Assembly: GCA_021234155.1 (NCBI GenBank) | Contig: JAJEKV010000130.1 | Coordinates: 1,097,962-1,161,961, forward strand | Direction: 5' to 3' | Length of the DNA: 64,000 nt | From: Isoetes taiwanensis | Lineage: Eukaryota; Streptophyta; Lycopodiopsida; Isoetales; Isoetaceae | In this document: positions 60,301 through 64,000 of the stretch, piece after piece | Position numbering within the stretch: position 1 is the stretch's first letter | Layout of the letters: every line of letters begins with the position of its first letter | Program-made: the position numbers and the translations under genes | Notes under the pieces: generated by a model | What the model was told of the DNA's origin: nothing | Databases searched by the model: none | Seen by the model: only the letters and a program-made list of their open reading frames with translations

Positions 60301-63300
60301 TTTAGGACTTGCGTTTGCGCTTATCAGTATATAAGTATTTGATGGCCGTGAGTCCACCGATGGGCCTTCCACAACAAACACCCTATTTGCCAGCCCATGC
60401 ACTGCTTCTTTGCACCGTGCCAACATGCATGCAGGACGAGTCAGACTTAGGAGCCATTCTTTTGCTCTTCCAGTTGGTTACCTGCACTCGCCAACATAGT
60501 ATAACAGCCCCTGCTTTACCGCTAAGTGTGAAACAGCCGCTTGTGGTCTGGTTCTCGTGACAAACCAGAGTGGGCCTCTTTTCTTTTTTTGTTGTTTGGT
60601 CGGTAGGTAAAAGCGCACAAAGAGGCTTCTCTTGCTGGGTCTTCCGTGCTCTTCCAAAAAGCCAAGCGTTTCGGAAGGCTACGCTACTACTCGCTCGAGT
60701 AGGCGTTCAAGTCTTGTTGCACTTTCTTTCGTAGTTCTAAAGAAATATTACCAGCCCATTTGCATCGTAGGTCGGATCTGGGAGTATCTCCTGGCTTTGG
60801 CTGCGAAGCCCTCCTTTTTCTTTGCAATACTGAAATACCAGCCGAGAAATTCTATACCCAGCCCACATGAACTCTGAACCCGAGCCATCCCAATACGTTT
60901 TCATTTTCAATGCAAGATCGCTTTATTTCAAGATGTAGGGTATTTATTATTGCCAGAATTCTGGTATGAGGAGCATACGTTGATATTGCAGGTAAATCTC
61001 ACTGCCAAAAGCTTGCGCTTATAATTCAATGAATCTACACAGAGAAAATCCTAATAAGTAGATATTATGGTTTCAAATTTCCGCCGCCAGACAACCTCGT
61101 GAAGTCCTTAGCCAGCCTTTGTTCGACTTCGCTTTCCGCCAGTAACACTTGTGCAATGCAGCATGTCTGATATTAAAAACTGGATGAATTATTCTGCGCA
61201 ACGGAGCGCCGCCCCTTTTTCCTGCCTTTACCTCTATAAAATTGCCATTTTGGGTAAAATTGCAGGTAGACGGGCTTCCTACCGCTTTGATTTATTATCG
61301 GGTACCAATTTCTACGCCTAAACTCCTACAGCCCTAATTTCCAGAGTGCGTCTTATGGCACTTTCCAGCCTTGCGATGGGTTGAACTGAGAGTAAAGGTA
61401 AACCTGTGATGGAAAGAGGCTAGATTTGCGTACTCAGCGCCAAAATGAGAAGGCTGCTTTTACATAAGTAGAAAAACTCTCATTTTCTTGCTTCTAAGCA
61501 GACGGACGATTGCTGTTGGGCTTTGCAGATATCTAATGCAAATACCATATTGCTGAGGCCGCGCATTCTAGAAGTCTGGCCAGATCTATGGGTTATGTTA
61601 GATATTGGGCGACCGTGAAGTGCTAATTTGTCGTATTGAGTTTTATTTTCACCATGCATACACTCTTTGGTCACCGCAAGATGCCCTGGCTCAGTGTTCC
61701 TTGTCATACCCCGCGTTTTCCATCTCTTCAGCGTGCAGCCTTACATTAAAAGCTTTTTGTTTCTAGAAAATGAAAAGAATACTTAATTTCTAACTTAATC
61801 CCATGATGCAGCATAAAGGTGCCGAGGAGGAAGTATGGCGCAAGTTTATAAGGAGGAAGAAAGAAAGTTTATATCGCCCTTGTTAGAAATCCCAATTCAC
61901 TGTCAAGGTTGTGGCCATGAAATGACTTTTGCCAGGGTTGAAGGCCAATGCGCCCAACTCTCATCTTTTAAAAACCCGTGCCAGCTCGGCGTTGAGTTTT
62001 AAGATCCTATGCTAGTTTGTTAGTTGGACCGCATAGAAGAGAGAACCCATATGAATCCCTGCCTAAAAATAGAAACGCATTTCTAGCAATTAAATCCAGC
62101 GGCGTGAAAGTGATAGTTGCGTCCTTTTATCCGGTGATAAAGCATGTTCTTTTTATCAAGAATGTTAGATATTCCTTCACATTTCCAAAAGGCTGCGCAT
62201 GACCTACAAAACAGAACCCAAGTCCACACCAAACACTTTTGTGGTGCCATAGAATGTGGATTATAGAATTTATTCTTTTCATTGCAAAATATCTGCCACG
62301 ACCACATACAAACACATTTCCATAAATATATGCCTAAATGTGCGTCATGTGTGGCTATCCGAAGCCGATTCATTTTAGGATATGGTCCAACCACCATCTT
62401 CTTTTTGCGAATAGAAAACCTTAACACTAGAGTCGCAGACAGATGAACGCAACCAGAAAAGGTATCGGTACCTGTTTGCTTCTTAAATTCATATAAATCA
62501 AAGGTTCAATTAACTACCAAACCCTTCTTTATATGTTATTATGTGCTAAATTAAGCATTGGTAATGTGGGAAAAATACCTAAAAACTATTGGTCCCCATT
62601 CATATGAGCCATTACATCTTCTAGGTAGAAACCCGTATGCGCTTCTGTGTCCGCCGTCGCTAGTTATTGTTTAGATAAAGCAAAACCCGGTAAAGACACC
62701 TTTATATTTTTTCTGGTCATTTTGCATTTTCACACCCAGCTGGTGGAGAGGGCAATATTTAAAACCGCGACCTTCAATCCGGGAGGTCCCGTAGAAGGGA
62801 GATAGGGCTGCTCTGAATATGACAGTGGTCAAACTGCTGTTTTGTCTTCAGGAAATCAATGGTCTGGCTCGCTCCCAAACCCAAATCTCAACCTCTTTTA
62901 GCAGGAAACGAATTCCGACCCGTGTACCCTGAATATAAGTATTAGGACAACTTGCTTTTTATCTAAGAAATGTCCATTAGCCTTAGACACAGAGGCTAGT
63001 TCTTGATTTTAGTTTTTCTACCTGGCGCTGAATGATGTAACTGCGGTCTATAGAGCAAAAACGATCCAAAAGTCATCCTCAAAAATCATATTATGAAAGG
63101 CTACCATGATAAGGAATCACCCCAAAACAAACACTTAAAAAGTACATGCTGGTTTTCAAGAAATCAAGAAAGGTTCAGATACCTCGAGACCATTACCGTC
63201 CACCTTTCTTTTTAAAATTAAGAACTCTCATTGCACTTTCACTCTACTTAATTATGATATATACTCACAGATACCTTATTCACAAAAAATAATCAATGCC

Positions 63301-63368
63301 CCTCATCTTGAGGTTTGGTGTTACTAAACTATCATTCGTTATTCCGCGCGAGGTAAATGCTCCATGGA
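57346..63368. other. Long spacer, no gene seen
   Basis: AT-rich. A slightly more GC-balanced patch at 60340-60720 contains AAGGCTACGCTACTACTCGC and GCTCGAGTAGGCG, wording I associate with plant organelle DNA, but no organellar gene is recognisable. Confidence 0.35.
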
Positions 63369-63560
63369 TTATAACCTACGTATCGTAGGAAATCCTAAAC
63401 TTTGTATTTTATCTCTCGTTATGGGAAGCAATGTGAATAAAACAAATATAAAAGCCAGAACTATGAAAAATAAAGATAGATCATGAGGTTCTTCTATAAC
63501 CCATTTTGGGGTTCCTCGCGGACGCCAAAAATTTCTTCCTTCCTGAGATTGCTGGTCCAT
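63369..63560 (-). CDS. Small single-pass membrane ORF, 63 residues
   Basis: It starts MDQQSQEGRNFWRPRGTPKW at 63560, a polar N-terminus rich in W, R and P. One clear hydrophobic segment LSLFFIVLAFIFVLFTLLPI follows, then a basic tail with RDKIQSLGF and a stop at 63369. The organisation (soluble WRPRGTPKW motif, membrane helix, basic tail) is more protein-like than other short frames nearby. I cannot name the family. It could be a real microprotein, a fragment of organellar origin, or chance. Confidence 0.3.
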   Translation of the reverse strand: MDQQSQEGRNFWRPRGTPKWVIEEPHDLSLFFIVLAFIFVLFTLLPITRDKIQSLGFPTIRRL

Positions 63561-64000
63561 ATGGTTTATGATTATTCAAGCAGTTTAACATCCTCTCTAT
63601 CTAATCAGCCGTCGCTGTAGAATTGCATTTTTATTTAATGGTAAAGTTAGCTATTGCCAACCGTAACCTATATGAATCTCCAGCCACCCTTCCTAAAAAT
63701 CTTTCATATATATGCGAAAATCGTTTGTTATCATTGTATAAGTGACACAAATGAATAATAAATGGCACTGGTAATCATAATTTTATGATTTCGAATCGGC
63801 ACTAATTGTTAATTGTGAACTGAAGCAATGGTCCACGCCCACTATATATTCAAATCTTGCTACATAGCAGTATTGCTATTTTTAAATAATCAGCCTGAGA
63901 TCTATGTTGCTAATGAAGCTTGAACCTTATAAAAAATTACAGTTCATCATGAAAGACAAGCTAAATTAGTAATACGTAACTGAACGGGGCGTACATTGAT

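Noticed and set aside
60146-60334. Short hydrophobic ORF (KGIWWPILYAVTAHLERDW)
   Set aside because: It depends on a GTG start, has no recognised family, and hydrophobic frames are common in T-rich sequence.
1-64000. CRISPR arrays, bacterial operons, Shine-Dalgarno sites
   Set aside because: None seen; the window is clearly eukaryotic plant DNA, so such features are not expected.

Overview
The window looks like nuclear DNA of a land plant with a large, repeat-rich genome. Reasons: a plant-type receptor-less kinase, a PLS-type pentatricopeptide (PPR) gene remnant whose wording (KECASRRALSEGKCLHD) is of the kind I associate with ferns, gymnosperms and other non-flowering plants, plant-type LINEs with an endonuclease-RT-zf-RVT layout, Helitron and CACTA termini, and tens of kb of AT-rich sequence with no credible gene. 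Assignment to a fern or gymnosperm is inference; the sequence alone does not fix the species.

Layout. 1-1295 (minus) is the best gene: the 5' part of a kinase with an N-terminal helical domain, running off the left edge. Its first exon and upstream flank are duplicated at 3.87-4.38 kb. The duplicate ends in a Helitron 3' terminus into which a CACTA transposon inserted exactly at 4380. 4.4-6 kb holds CACTA subterminal repeats and broken ORFs. 6.8-15.7 kb is one large decayed plant LINE, split in the middle of its reverse transcriptase by about 3.3 kb of unidentified DNA. 16.9-17.9 kb (minus) is a decayed Rep-like gene that I compare with replitron-type HUH transposons. 19.9-20.4 kb (minus) is a near-intact plant membrane-protein pseudogene. 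20.9-22.5 kb has two local tandem duplications, 22.8-23.7 kb a PPR pseudogene, and 25.1-25.6 kb an unidentified coding exon.

27.9-31 kb holds a 5'-truncated LINE with poly(A) and target-site duplication, a foldback sequence, a second Helitron 3' terminus, and a GC-rich LINE endonuclease region of a different lineage. A 190-bp MITE lies at 31.5 kb and a broken LTR-retrotransposon gag at 34-34.7 kb (minus).

From 36 kb to 64 kb I find no convincing protein gene except possibly a 63-residue membrane ORF at 63.4 kb. The dominant structures from 32 kb onward are four very long purine/pyrimidine strand-biased tracts (0.5-1.6 kb each), punctuated by GGCATGG-type motifs. Three of them carry a recognisably related non-repetitive head of about 130-150 bp. 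I regard this as a dispersed element family and the most unusual structure in the window. Only the kinase, and with much lower confidence the 25 kb, 35 kb and 63 kb ORFs, are candidates for functional genes; everything else is mobile DNA or its debris.
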